Shown here piece by piece: positions 47,086 to 59,200 of a stretch of 64,000 bases of DNA. Every line of letters begins with the position of its first letter. The stretch's first letter is position 1. This DNA is from Pteria penguin (lineage: Eukaryota > Mollusca > Bivalvia > Pterioida > Pteriidae): the NCBI GenBank assembly GCA_035048485.1, contig CM068583.1, positions 46,939,790 to 47,003,789 on the forward strand. Direction: 5' to 3'. The position numbers and the translations under genes are program-made. Below the pieces are notes generated by a model, which saw only the letters and a list, made by a program, of their open reading frames with translations, had not been told where the DNA came from and made no database searches.

Positions 47086-47515
47086 TGCATAAATTTACTT
47101 TTTGTTTCCCAACCGGTATCACATGATACGACACAATTTCCTGTGTCGTCATTCGTCACAATAGCGGACCTAGATCGTAGATAGTAAATATGACATGATG
47201 ACGGAATAATAACATTTTTGTATATATACTTTCACATCTATATTAGGTCTAACGGAATCGTTGAATGAAATAGGTATTTATTCTTGTCAAATTTTTAGTA
47301 GGCATGTTGTAAGTTTTAAGATATACTAATGTAATCTATTGGGAATTTCTACTTTCGTTTTCAGCACCTCTTCGGCCATTTTACTTGCTACATTATATGC
47401 GAGTACATTCTGAAAGAAAGAAGTATATATTTATAATATTTTGAGATGAATACAAATGTTTGGAATGCAGTCGTTGAAAATCGTGTTAGTTAGTTCAAAC
47501 CCAAGCGTAGAAATT

Positions 47516-47553
47516 CTTGCTTTAGTTACATGTTCCAACTTACAGTAGCATTG
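47516..47553 (+). repeat. 38-bp exact direct repeat, copy 2
   Basis: This is the same sequence as 46866-46903. The hairpin found after copy 1 is absent here. Confidence 0.85.
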
Positions 47554-47559
47554 GAATTT

Positions 47560-49740
47560 GTCACTTTGTGTCTGATCTTCAGGCAAACACAAGACTTCTC
47601 AATTTAATCTGCATGTCCTGCTTAAGTATGACATGTTTTAGACTAACTCTTAGAAACATTCAATAATGATGACATCCACATAAATGTATATGCCTGATTT
47701 CTGTCCCCTTTGGTGATGTGGTAAATCTACGTACCAGTCAATACCTATTCTAAAAATTGTTTTTCGATTTCAATTTTTCACCCATAACACCACCCTGCTT
47801 CCTCTGGCCAATGGGAGAAATAATGGCCAGGGAATCTCACTTAATGTGGCAGATATACACTAAAGAGATTGCGAATTCTCCAATTCTCTGCGTATCACGG
47901 GTGACTATTTTTACGCGGACAATCACGTACACATCGCCACAAATCGCCTCAAACCACTTCGCCACCGCAATGGTTGATCGTGGAGATTCAAAGAAACATT
48001 GCGGTTACACATTGTATAGCTTTTGAACGTAACATTTAAAGGAGCATGGTCCCATTGAAGTCAGGAAAAGTATAAAAAAATGTAAACGGCCAGATTTCTT
48101 AAACGGCAATCGATTGCTAGTATATAATTTAAGATGTGTAAAACGTATCGTTACCAAAGTTGATGTCATTAACGAGACATGCCCATTTTAAATTTGCAAC
48201 ATAACTAGGTCAACTCCTTGAATATTGATGAGATCGGTCAGAGGAAATCATGTGACAATGAAACTCGAGCTTTACCCGATTCTAACATTTGTTCCACTTT
48301 TCTTTGTTGGCCTCTGGGTTTGTGTATAGTTATTTTCAACCACGCTTTTGCTTTTCTCGTGCGCATATTCCTCCATGTGAACCATTTTTGTTGTTTTCTA
48401 CAGTGAATATCCGCGCACACGCATGATTATGGACAGAGCATCGCCTTATTTGGGGAATTGATACTAGCTGAATTTAATTCGACTCAATTACCTTTGTTCT
48501 ACAAAAACATTGAGGGATTTTAGTTTTAAATTTTGCAATTAACACAAAGTTTATAATGTATACAATGCAGGAAAAATAAGATATTGTCATAATTTATCTT
48601 TTTCTTGCTAAAATTTTCCAGTCTCGGACTATGTCCCTTTAAGAATCTTAAAATATTGTCTAAATATCCAGGTGTAACACAAGCGGTTTTCCTTGAGGAT
48701 TATGTGCAGATAATGTATAAATATTGCAAATGTTTTAGAGGGTTATTATTCACTGAATAACCTCTGAAAATGTCTTGTCGTCGATCATCCAAACTCAATG
48801 ATTCAGCCATTTCCTTTTATGCTATGAATGCGACGATATGTTTCAAGTCTGTTTCAGGGAACATTTCCGTGGTATAGACCTTTAGTTTTAGATTTATTTA
48901 AATTGTCATTACAAATTACAATTTCTCTCTCAATTTCACTTGCAAGAAGCAATCTGATTAAAAGCACTGCTGTTTATTCTGTATTTACTACATATATGCA
49001 GAAAATGCAGAGTAAATAGAAATGCTTTTAATCAAATTGTCGTCAAAGTAAACTCGAAATTGTCTTTCTACAAACAAAATCAGAAAAAGTTTTTTTTTTT
49101 CTGTTTGCCTTTTTGTAATATTTTATAATACAGGTACTTGTCTTTAGATCTCTTTTTGATTTTAATGCAAGGTAGAATATAAAGCTAATAAGAAATATCA
49201 CCCGAGGTAATAATTAGTGTAGGGCATTTGAATTCATAAGTTTTATACTACATACACTGTACTGAAATCATTAATAGTAGGATCCTGTTCTTAATTTATT
49301 AAAACTTACATTATTTGCTTAACTGAATGCTGACCATACTCGATGAGTATTTTAAAAAATATTTCACCATGGTTTACTTATGCGTATACATATTAGTAGA
49401 TACATGTACATGTAGTTAAGGATCACTGCGGAATGCCCGCGATGCTGCGGAGATTGACCGCGATTGTTATGGTAATTTGCGGTGATTCTGCAATCAGTAT
49501 AGGTTGATAAAAGAGGGAAGATCACGATGATCAGTAGTTAAGACGTAAAAAACATCGCGGTGATGATATGACAACTGGACAGTAGCCATTCTCTGTAGTG
49601 TACTCCAGTGTGGTGTCTGCTGTGACCTGTAATGTAAAGTGTGACCAAAATATTATGCAAATAAGATATGGCAAAGGAATTAGTGAGTGATGTGGAAAGT
49701 AAGTAGAACAAGCAAACTTACTGAGAGCATGAGCTAAAAG
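47560..49740. other. Spacer without a recognised gene
   Basis: Open frames of 60-89 codons occur on both strands without recognisable motifs, splice context or repeats. Confidence 0.5.
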
Positions 49741-49759
49741 CGTCCAATCCATAGATCAT

Positions 49760-50510
49760 CCCGTCCCCGGTGCTCGTACTGCTGCCCGTCCGCTCTGCCG
49801 TTGGTCACCACTACACCCCTCCCCCTTTATTTTGGTGGGGTTAAATTTCTTGCCAACTAAATTCAAACTCAAACTCAAAAAATAAAGGCCACCAGGCCAT
49901 CAACTACCTAAACATTAATAGGGCCCCTAATAAATGGGGCTAAAAAAAGCAAATCCCAACAGGGAACTAGCATATGTTAACATCTAAATCCTAATGGACA
50001 ACCAACAAATATACAGGGTCCTAAACTCCGTGGAACAGGGACTTTACTCAGCCCCCAAAGAGAAGGGATCTGTAAGCTGCTAGGCCATTCAGGAAAGTGA
50101 CCCGGCAGACCGCGTATCACTTCCCCCCAAAAACAGGGGGAGTCATAGGGTAATTTATCCCAAGCAGGAAAGAGGGAGAGCAGGACTCCACTAGGAGTCT
50201 CCTTAGCAGGATCTGGCAGAGCCCCTCCTGCTCTACCTGTGTAAACTCCACCTCAGGGCCATTCACACTGAAAAATACACTAAAGGGGCATCTCAGCCAT
50301 GAAGCCACCGTAGTGGGGGATCCCCGGATACCGTGGAGGATCACCGGCTGATTCCAATCTACCCAAACTCTGACCAGGGCATGGCACCACACCTTACTGA
50401 TGGTACTATGGCTGCTTCCCCTCTTGTCGCCACTACAAATGAAAGCCGACTTGGGTAAGCACAGGCCATCCAAGCAGACTGCATTATAAATACAACCATC
50501 CAGCTCTTAT
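49760..50510. other. GC-richer segment of unknown origin
   Basis: Composition differs from the AT-rich surroundings. It holds a 118-codon minus-strand open frame (50473-50117) and palindromic bits such as 'cccccaaaaacaggggg'. It may be a fragment of a retroelement or an old gene copy, but I recognise no motif and assign no function. Confidence 0.35.
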
Positions 50511-51273
50511 GCATACTCCTCTTCTACTCCATAGATATTGTGTGACAGAAAGGCAAAAACATGCAATTAGCAATTTTGAATTATAGCCCCTGACAGCTAG
50601 TTTCAATTGAAAATTCAAAATTCTGGGTTACTAAATAAATTTGGTATTCTCACACATCACTTACCAGTATACATCCTGGCAATTTGTGCATTTATTTTCA
50701 TCTTTTTATGGATACACATGACTCTATTTCAACTATCATAGCAGAGTTCTTAATTTGACATAGTTTAGGCCTACTTTGTCACTACCACATAGAATTTGGT
50801 AAACTGCAAGGCATGAAGGTGCTATAAATGATGGTGTTGCCTTTTGTAATTTGTTTTGATGATTAATGGATTTGTCAGTGAAGAACAATTTAATATGTCT
50901 TCCCAACAGATTAGTATGAATGTGCTACTTGTACATATGCTTGACTTCTCTGGGTCATTTTGGCTAAGTTTAGGACTTTAACTTCAAACCCAAGCATTTC
51001 CTGACTGAAAAGCATTCATGGCAAATGATATCTAGATCTGTCTATAAATGCTTTAGTACTGTGTACTAGAAACAAAAGTGAGGAGATGTTGGTGGTTTCT
51101 GTAATACAGCTGAATTAGGTTATAGATCAGATCTGACTCCTCTATTCCACAAAGTCAACCACAGATATAACAAGAATAACCAGGCATGGAAAGGATAGGA
51201 ATAACATGACAAAAAGCTTCAGTTGGAGTGAAAATGTGCAATTTTACACCCTGAAATCACCACATTCAGGTGC

Positions 51274-51657
51274 AGTCTGATTAAAACCATACCTTTATCC
51301 CACTTCTCTATTTGTCCAATTGCGGATAAAAATCTGGCAAAATCCTGTAAGGGGTCATGTTCTGGTGAACTCTGATTTTCAGCCAATCAGTGGATCTGCT
51401 ACAAATTCCTGGGAATGAAATTAACATCCTCGGCGTGCTTGACCTACAAGGTAGTTTTTGAACAGTGTTTGTCATATATTGTGTCACTTGTATGTGCCTA
51501 ACCGAGTCATTGATTGGCTATGGGAAATAACGGTTTTCGGTGACTGAAACGTTATCAGAGTTCACCAGAATAGGATCCCTTACGGGGTTTCGCCAGATCT
51601 TTAACCGCAATGGGACAAATAGTGAAGCAGAGTAAAGATATGGTTTTAATCAAATTG
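51274..51657. mobile_element. 384-bp MITE with about 100-bp inverted repeats and a 10-bp target duplication
   Basis: The left arm (CTGATTAAAACCATACCTTT and onward through 'ttctggtgaactctgat') is mirrored by the right arm ('atcagagttcaccagaa' to 'atatggttttaatcaaatt'). The decamer ATTCAGGTGC flanks both sides exactly (51264-51273 and 51658-51667). Long inverted repeats with a 9-11 bp duplication fit Mutator-like (MULE) elements. It has no coding capacity. Confidence 0.85.
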
Positions 51658-52005
51658 ATTCAGGTGCTACCTGTGGACTTTGCTCATCTCCCCTCTAGGG
51701 CTCTACTCTGGACCTGCTGAAATCTAAGTGGTCCTTGTCTGACTTTACCTACCCAAATTACCTAGAACTAAATTATGATTATGTGAATGTGGGCTAAGCC
51801 AGGTACTCCAGCAGTCTAGAATGAGTTCCACAGGAACAAAGGTTGAACACCCCTGATACACTACATACACAAGAGGAGGGTAGGCAATAATTAGGAGTTG
51901 CACTCCACTGCTTTAGGTTGTAAAGCACTCCTAAGGTGAACGTCTGGGCAATAACTGACATGGAGGTGCATATGGTGAAAAGGATATTTCTTACGGGGGA
52001 TTCAC

Positions 52006-52232
52006 TGGTACCCTGTCAGTTTTTGTAAAACTCTAGCATGGTAACCCTATTCAAATGTTTTGACCTGAATAAAGCTTACACACGTCAGTTTTGAAGGATG
52101 TCTTCAACAATGTGTGTCAAGGGACGTTTGACATCATAGCAAAAACTGTAGTGAAACTTGAATCCCCTTGCTGTTTTTGAAACATTTAATCAATCAGAAT
52201 GAATGTTGCAAACAGTCAGTGCATTAGAATAC
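52006..52232. mobile_element. Partial copy of the composite foldback element of 9747-10149
   Basis: It starts with the right arm ('accctgtcagtttttgtaaa' then 'gcatggtaaccctattc'), followed by a diverged version of 9911-10149 that ends 'agtcagtgcattagaatac'. The left arm is missing. Confidence 0.65.
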
Positions 52233-52529
52233 AGGTTTTTTCCTGAAAACTCCAAAAGGTCTGCTTTTGCTGTCTTTTTTCACAGGAATATCTAACACAG
52301 AAGAGATTTTATTTTAAGAAACGTTAATTAGCTACTTGTGAGCCAATACATGAAAAGTTAACGATTGTGATTCACAATCAGTCTGTACATGTAGTTTATG
52401 GGACACCATTAAACTCCTCACACACAATAAATGTTTTGTTGTATTGAATAAAGATGTGCATATGCAAATTTTAAAACAACCTGATCCCACCTTTTTTCAT
52501 CAGAGATCCATTGTATAAATTATTCTTAA

Positions 52530-52745
52530 GTGTTATTATACCTTTTTCCTGTTGTTATGTGGCTGTGACACTTTCTACACAGTGCTTGTTCACATTCATG
52601 TATATATACAGTGCTGAATTATCTTGTTTCGTTTGTATGCCCTTCACGGCGAGTGTGGCTAGCCAAACAGGAGATGCTCACTCCTCCCAGGCACCTGGTC
52701 TCACCTCTGAATTTCAGGGGTCCGTGAATGTCCACTGTGGTACAT
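52530..52745 (+). repeat. 'TAGCCA-ACAGGAGA-GCT' bivalve repeat, copy upstream of the PARP14-like gene
   Basis: It contains 'gtgacactttctacacagtg', 'gtggctagccaaacaggaga', 'tgctcactcctcccaggcac' and 'aggggtccgtgaatgt', and is related to 39895-40020. The 115-codon open frame over it is probably not a gene. Confidence 0.6.
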
Positions 52746-53274
52746 TGTTGTTAGTGCCATGGTCATGTGACACCAGTTATTTTCATATTTTACTTGATTT
52801 CGTTAAATATAAACATGGATTGCAGTACTTTGTATTTTACACTCTATTTTTCTTGTAATATCAAACATCTCAAAAGTCCTCCAAAGGGAAGTAACATAAA
52901 ATAAAGAACAATAAACCAAACTCCGAGTTTATTGTTTTTTATCTCATGTAATAGATGACAATGGCCATCACCATTGCCACTGATTGATTCATTCATTTGG
53001 AATAGCAATCTCTTAGGCTCATAATAACTTGTTTAAGATTCATATATATATTCAAGTCTAACTTCTGTAGTTAAAAAATTAACAAATCAGTAAATTATAG
53101 CATATACCATTGCTAAGAATATACATTGTATGTAACTGACTAAGTTACTTGATACTAAGAATTAGCAGTTTTTTCAAAAGCAGTTATGTAACTGTTACAA
53201 AACTTTCAGATTAGTTAATACATTGTATTTCAATGCTTTTTTTATTGCATGATCACAGGACATAGAACAGGGAA

Positions 53275-56200
53275 ATGGCAGAGTATTCTGATGAAGAAAA
53301 AGTAGTTTCTGTTAACATCCCCTCAGCGTCATCTCAGAGGAGTGAGAATAAAGGTTCTGATTATGTCTTGCTGTCCTCAGACAAGAGTCTGGTTTATAGT
53401 AGTACAGAATCTTCTGGAGACATTCCAGGACAAGATGTGGACAGAAAGAAGGAATCAGATGTTGATGAAATTGGAGAAAAACTGTCATATTCAGATCAGA
53501 AAAGCAACAAAACTAATGAAAGTGATTTGTCCACATCTCAAGACTTTTCCTTGCTGTCTCAAGATTTTTCTTCAAAGTGTAAAGCAGACAAAAATACTGA
53601 GCAGTATAGTGCAGTTTCACCTGAGAGTTTTGTAGTATTGGACAAGAGTTCTAGTGAGGAAAGTGGAAAGTCAGTATCTTCTTCATGTTTGTCACGAATT
53701 AAACCCAAACTGGCCCATGAGTATGATGTTCTTGACCTTGAGTCCCCGGATGGAACAAGTTCCAGTAAAGTGGGATCAGTGGTGTCTAGTGATAGTATTG
53801 TTGTACTGAATAGCACTGATCTGAGTGATTCTTGCAATAGTACTAATGTTAGTGTAGAAACACCTGACATAAAGACACCAAGTAGTGAGATAGATGGTCA
53901 TTTGGATAACTTCTCCACTCTTGAGAAGGATTTTGAATGCAACCATGAGAAAACTGGTATCTCTGAAAGTTTGACAGATACTGAGGAGGATATTTCTTTC
54001 ATTACAGATGGTGCATTAGATTCACTTCTAGCAGAACAGTATAAACCAGAAAAAACTTCTGCTGATGTCCAGGATCGAAAAAAAATTATAGAAAGTATTA
54101 ATGCTGATCAGTTAATGGGTGAGATGTCTGAAGTAAAAGGGAGTAAAGCTAATGTCTATTCACTGCAAGGGAATGATAAAGTGAGTGAAGACATGTGTAG
54201 TGAAGAAATGGAGATACAGTTGCAAAAATTACCAGATGTAGACACTAATGAACCAACATACTCCCTTGATGTTGATTCTCACTCACCTATTGCAGTGTTC
54301 CAACCAACAAATACATCACAGGATATCATCTCAAAGAAAATTCCTGTACAGCAGATGCAATCCAGAGGTACTTTCCAAAATAGCACTAACCTATACCAAT
54401 CTGACCCAGATTCATACACACATGCTGATTTTCCATTATATGACTCAGGGGAGGAGTGGCCTGAGAACTCCAGGGAGGAGTGGCCTGAGGACTTTGAGAT
54501 ACATGAAAAAGAGTCTTTCTTAAACAAGTTCCCATCCAAGAGTCCATCCTTCGAAGGATCAGTCCACATGAATGCAGGTCAGAGTATCAGTGATTTTTCC
54601 ATGCTGGAAAGTGACGTAGTTATTCCAGGTCACACTGACTCTATGGTTGTACATCTCTCAGAATCATCTACGACACCATCCCCTGAATTTTACTTGTCAC
54701 AGGATAAGAATTTCAATTCCAGACACCAGTCTGAAGAATTCAAAGCAGGAAAATACTGCACCAAATATACGTTAGAGGATGGAAACCTCAAGAAAAAGCA
54801 AAAGTCCAGCATTAGTTTATCTCCTCATTCATGTTTTGATGCTACAGCACAAACACAGCAACAAAAAAATATGTTGCATACCAAATTAGTTCAAACATTT
54901 AATCAATTTCAGAAACAAAACTATAATCTCCAAAATGGATCTGATGTAGACAAAATGATTTCTGAGATCCTAAGTATTGTGTGGGATCCATTTGAGCAAA
55001 AACATGCTAATTCTACACAAATGGAAAGTGAGCCCTCTTACCAGTTTGTTGTCAAGGCAGATGCTAACGACGAAGAGTCAGTTATACAAATGGTAAAAAA
55101 GATTGTGCCTCTGTCTGAGATGCAAATCAGAATTTTGAAAATGTTGGTAGGAAAAAGCGTATTTGAAGAAAAATATGGAGTGGAAATGAAGATTGATCCA
55201 AAATCAGTAGAAATACTAGGTATAGATACAAAAGTTGTAGGAGCTGAGAAAGCATTAGATGATAATGAATGGATGAAAGATTATGCAGTGCGATCCGTGC
55301 ATTTAGACCTGGATTTAATTGAATTGGTTCAGCTTATTGAGACAAGAGATTTTATTGATGAAGGACTGCGTAAACTTTTTGACTTCTCCTTCTGCTGGAA
55401 TGTCTTGCCCAATAGAGGATCCATTCTTGTATATGCTAAATCACAGGAATGTATCCTCAAAATTGAGTCTGCAATCAAGGAAGTACTTACATGTCATCTA
55501 AATGTGAACAAGCCTTTACTGAGAACTACAGCAGAGGACTATGAATGGGAGCAGACTTTACAAGAATTATGCCAAAAATATCCTGGGAAAATCGTGTTTA
55601 AGGTTCATTCTCTGTTTTACAGAGTCTTCTGTACAAAAGACACATATCCTGTATTAGAAAGTACAGCTAAAGATCTTGAGAAAAAACATGAAAGAATGGC
55701 TAGTCCAAGTGCAGCTACACTGCAGAGATTCAGAGATTGGGAACAATCAATTAAACAAATGATTAGTGAGCGGGACAAAGCAAAACCAGTGAAAATGGAG
55801 CGAGAGGTCTTCAGATACCTTCATAAATGGAAGATGGTAGAGATACAAGAAGTAGCAGTCAATAAAAATGTGGAGTTGTCAGAAATAAGCGATGGGGAAA
55901 GTGGATTTTTACTTCATGGAAAAGCCGATGACATTGAATTTGTTAAAAGATATATAATTCAGTGTACTGAAAATGTTCAGTGGAAAGAGCGCGTTATCAA
56001 GTCAAAGGAAGCAATTCATCATCTAAAGCAAGATAATTATAAAGTCCTGAAAGAATTGGAAGATGTTCATAGAAGCTGTATTGATGTGCAGCAGCCTGGC
56101 AGTGTTCCCCTGATGAAGTTCAAAATAGGAGGTATAATGATATGGGTAGTTCGGGGAGAGAAATTTACAACCAAGTCAAATGTGATAGTCGAGGCAACAG

Positions 56201-59200
56201 ATGCATTAGAAAATACTCCACTTGGTAAGTATTCTTTTTATAAATTGAAAGTGGAACTTGTTGAAATTCTCTGTTGTCCTGTACTGCTGGTTCATTTTAA
56301 ATAAGAAATTACTTGCACAAGGTAATATAAAAAGGCTTTTAACAGGGTGCCAACATGCCGGCAGATTTGACTTTGTTATTATGTACACATACTGTAAAAA
56401 TGATGAGCTTGGTAGAGTATCAGAAGTCAGAACAACGGAAGGTATTTATTTTCTAGTCAGATATCATATTCATCCCATACCTGAGAGGGTAGGTCATCCC
56501 AGTGGCCTCACTCTTAATGTCTGATTACTGAGCAATTATTCCTTCCTGAAAGAAAATGGTATATTATCTATTGTCCTATGATCTAACGTTTGGATGAAAC
56601 AGCAAAAATTTAAACCCGATATCAATAGAAACATTGGCAATATAAAAAACAAGCCTCACTGCATGGGTTTATCTGTTTCACAAATCAAAAGTTTGAGTGC
56701 AACAGCAGGCACTGGTGCCCCATAACATAGATGAATAGTCATGACATGGCTTTATGCAACAAACTACCAATCCTACCATTTCCTTAGACTTCCATTACAG
56801 TTTTGTGAATTTTCCACTGGTCCCAATTGACCTAATACTGGTATTAATTTGGAAATTACATATATCACAGTGATTGATGTAAAAAAGATATAGCAGCACA
56901 AGTAAATATACATGTACACTAGATTTCCCTTTATTTACTTAGGAGATTTTTCCTATTTGGATCTGTGCTTAACCTCCAACTCATCTGAACTGCACTCTGT
57001 TAGCTATGTAGCCCTCAGAGGAAAAAAGTTAGTATGTATTGGACTACTCATCATAGAAATTATAATCTCAGTTTGTCAGTTATGAGGGCTTATTGTACAT
57101 CATTTATTCTATATTAAAGTATTGAAGTAACATAGTTACTCTGTATATGTAGGACCAAACAGATGGATGTATAATGAGGAAAAGAAGAGGAGGATTGTCA
57201 AACTTGTAACACCTGTTTGGAATGTAGATGCAGAAAAATTGAAGAGTACTTTCTGTGACAGCTTGCTTGAAATGTTTGAGGAGCTAAATCAGAGTAAAGT
57301 TTCTTCTGCAACCTTTTCTGTCCAAGAGTTCAATGAATGGCCTTCATGTGAAATGGTTAAAGCAGTGATACAGAGCCTTAATACTCTGGCAACACGTAGG
57401 CAGGAAATGGTCTTAAAACGTGTGGTGTTGTGTGACACAGATAACAAAGTCTGCCTTCAGATGACAAACATATTGAGAGAGGCACTCGGAGAGCCTGTTC
57501 TGAGAGAAGAAATAGTGCTTTCACCAGGTAAATTGAAGTTTATCTTCCAACCATATATGGTTGAGGCAAATAGTTTTACCTCATTTCATTCAGTGAGATA
57601 TAAAGGGTGTTGAGTTTGATGGGTTTCTGTCACTTTCAATATGAATTAGTGATCTATATGCTTTGCATTCAATGAAAATTTAGTTTTCAAGGTTTTTGTG
57701 GTTATGTGTAGAAGAAATTTTATATATTTGAAGTTTGAGTATTGGGAAGAATTGAAGTTAAAACAAAAGTTTTAAAGATTTATGTCCGATTTGTATTGAA
57801 TGATATTTATAACTCAATAAACTTCAGTTGTATTCATAATTATAATGCTTGAGTACCTTTGTCTTCATGATTTGTTGTTTAAAGCCATATCAAGTTAATT
57901 TGTAAATTCTCATCCCATCTGCTCCTCCTCTTCTTGATGTCGGCTGGTAAGGCAGGATACTCATTGTTATCATTACCATGTATAGAATGTTTCGTTCATA
58001 TTCTTTTGGATTCATTGAATGCACATATCGATGATTGTTTTAAAATAGTGTATGAACTACACATTTTAGCAAATTTACCCAGAGCTTTTCATGCCCCAGA
58101 TCAATAGATCTTGGCCATTTTTCTTTTTTCTTGTCTGTTTGTTTGTTTGTCAGTTTGTCCTTTGGTATGTCGTTTTGTTGTCAACTTTATTTTTCGCCAT
58201 AACTTTTGAACCATGAGAGATAGAGACTTCATATTTGGCATGCATACTCCACCAACAAAGCCCTTTCTAATTACACCAAGGTCATTGACCTTGTAACTTT
58301 AACTGTGATCTTCGATCTAAATTTCAAAATTTGCCTTATTCGGACTTTATTGCCACCAGGAGCTTTCGTGTTTCTAAATGTATGAAGACATCAGTTAAAG
58401 AAACAAAAATAAACAAGTACATTATTGTGTATGTGTTTCAGCAACAAAATTGTGGAAACCCAAGGGTGCATTTGTGTTTTACAAATACAACTTGTTTTGC
58501 TACAAGCACGATAGATGGGTGTAACTGACAAAATTCAGAAATCTAGAAGAATTTTCATAAGCCAGAACACTTTCTTAAAGAAATATTAGAAAATAATGTA
58601 TCTGATACTTTTATCTATCATAATATCAGAACTATTACATTTCTATCATCAGTAAGCCCTTCACTATCAGTTTCTGAGAAGTTCAAGATTTTTTTTTTAA
58701 ATTACCTTGACAAAGTTGAGATGAGTTAAATTATGCTTTTTCCCCGGTGTCCTCGTCTAGTTAAGTAGTTTAGGGTAGCTCAGTATTGGAGAAAGTATAG
58801 GTGTTACAGTTACCAAACTTGTACCTTAGGTTCATCTTGGGGTGATAACTTAATCACATGCATCCTAGACTGCATTTAACCTACATTTTCAGCATGAATG
58901 ACTCGGTTAATTAGTTTGGGGTAATTCATTATTGGAGAAAGTATAGGTACTACAGTTATCAGTCTTGCACCATAGATTCGTCTTGACATAAGTTCTTGCA
59001 TCAGACCCCCATTTTCTGCTTGAATGACTCGATTAAGTAGTAAGTAATTAAATATTGAAGATAGTATAGATGTTACGGTTACCAAACTTCCACCAAAAGT
59101 TTATTTTAAGATGCTGGCTAAGCACATACATCCTATAATGCATCTTACCTACATTTTTCGACAACAGTTCTATACAATTTCTGCATGAGTGACTTGGTTA

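Noticed and set aside
50117..50473. 118-codon minus-strand frame as a gene
   Set aside because: No recognisable domain, no splice or start context, and it lies in a compositionally odd segment. Kept only as an unknown region.
52511..52858. 115-codon + strand frame upstream of the PARP14-like gene
   Set aside because: Most of it is the dispersed 'TAGCCA-ACAGGAGA' repeat. Hydrophobic runs are from AT-rich sequence.
56345..56524. Longer exon 2 of the PARP14-like gene ending at the gtaggt donor (56488)
   Set aside because: That donor leaves phase 0, which does not fit the phase-1 acceptor of the next exon. The gtattt donor at 56441 joins in phase and gives a continuous macrodomain.
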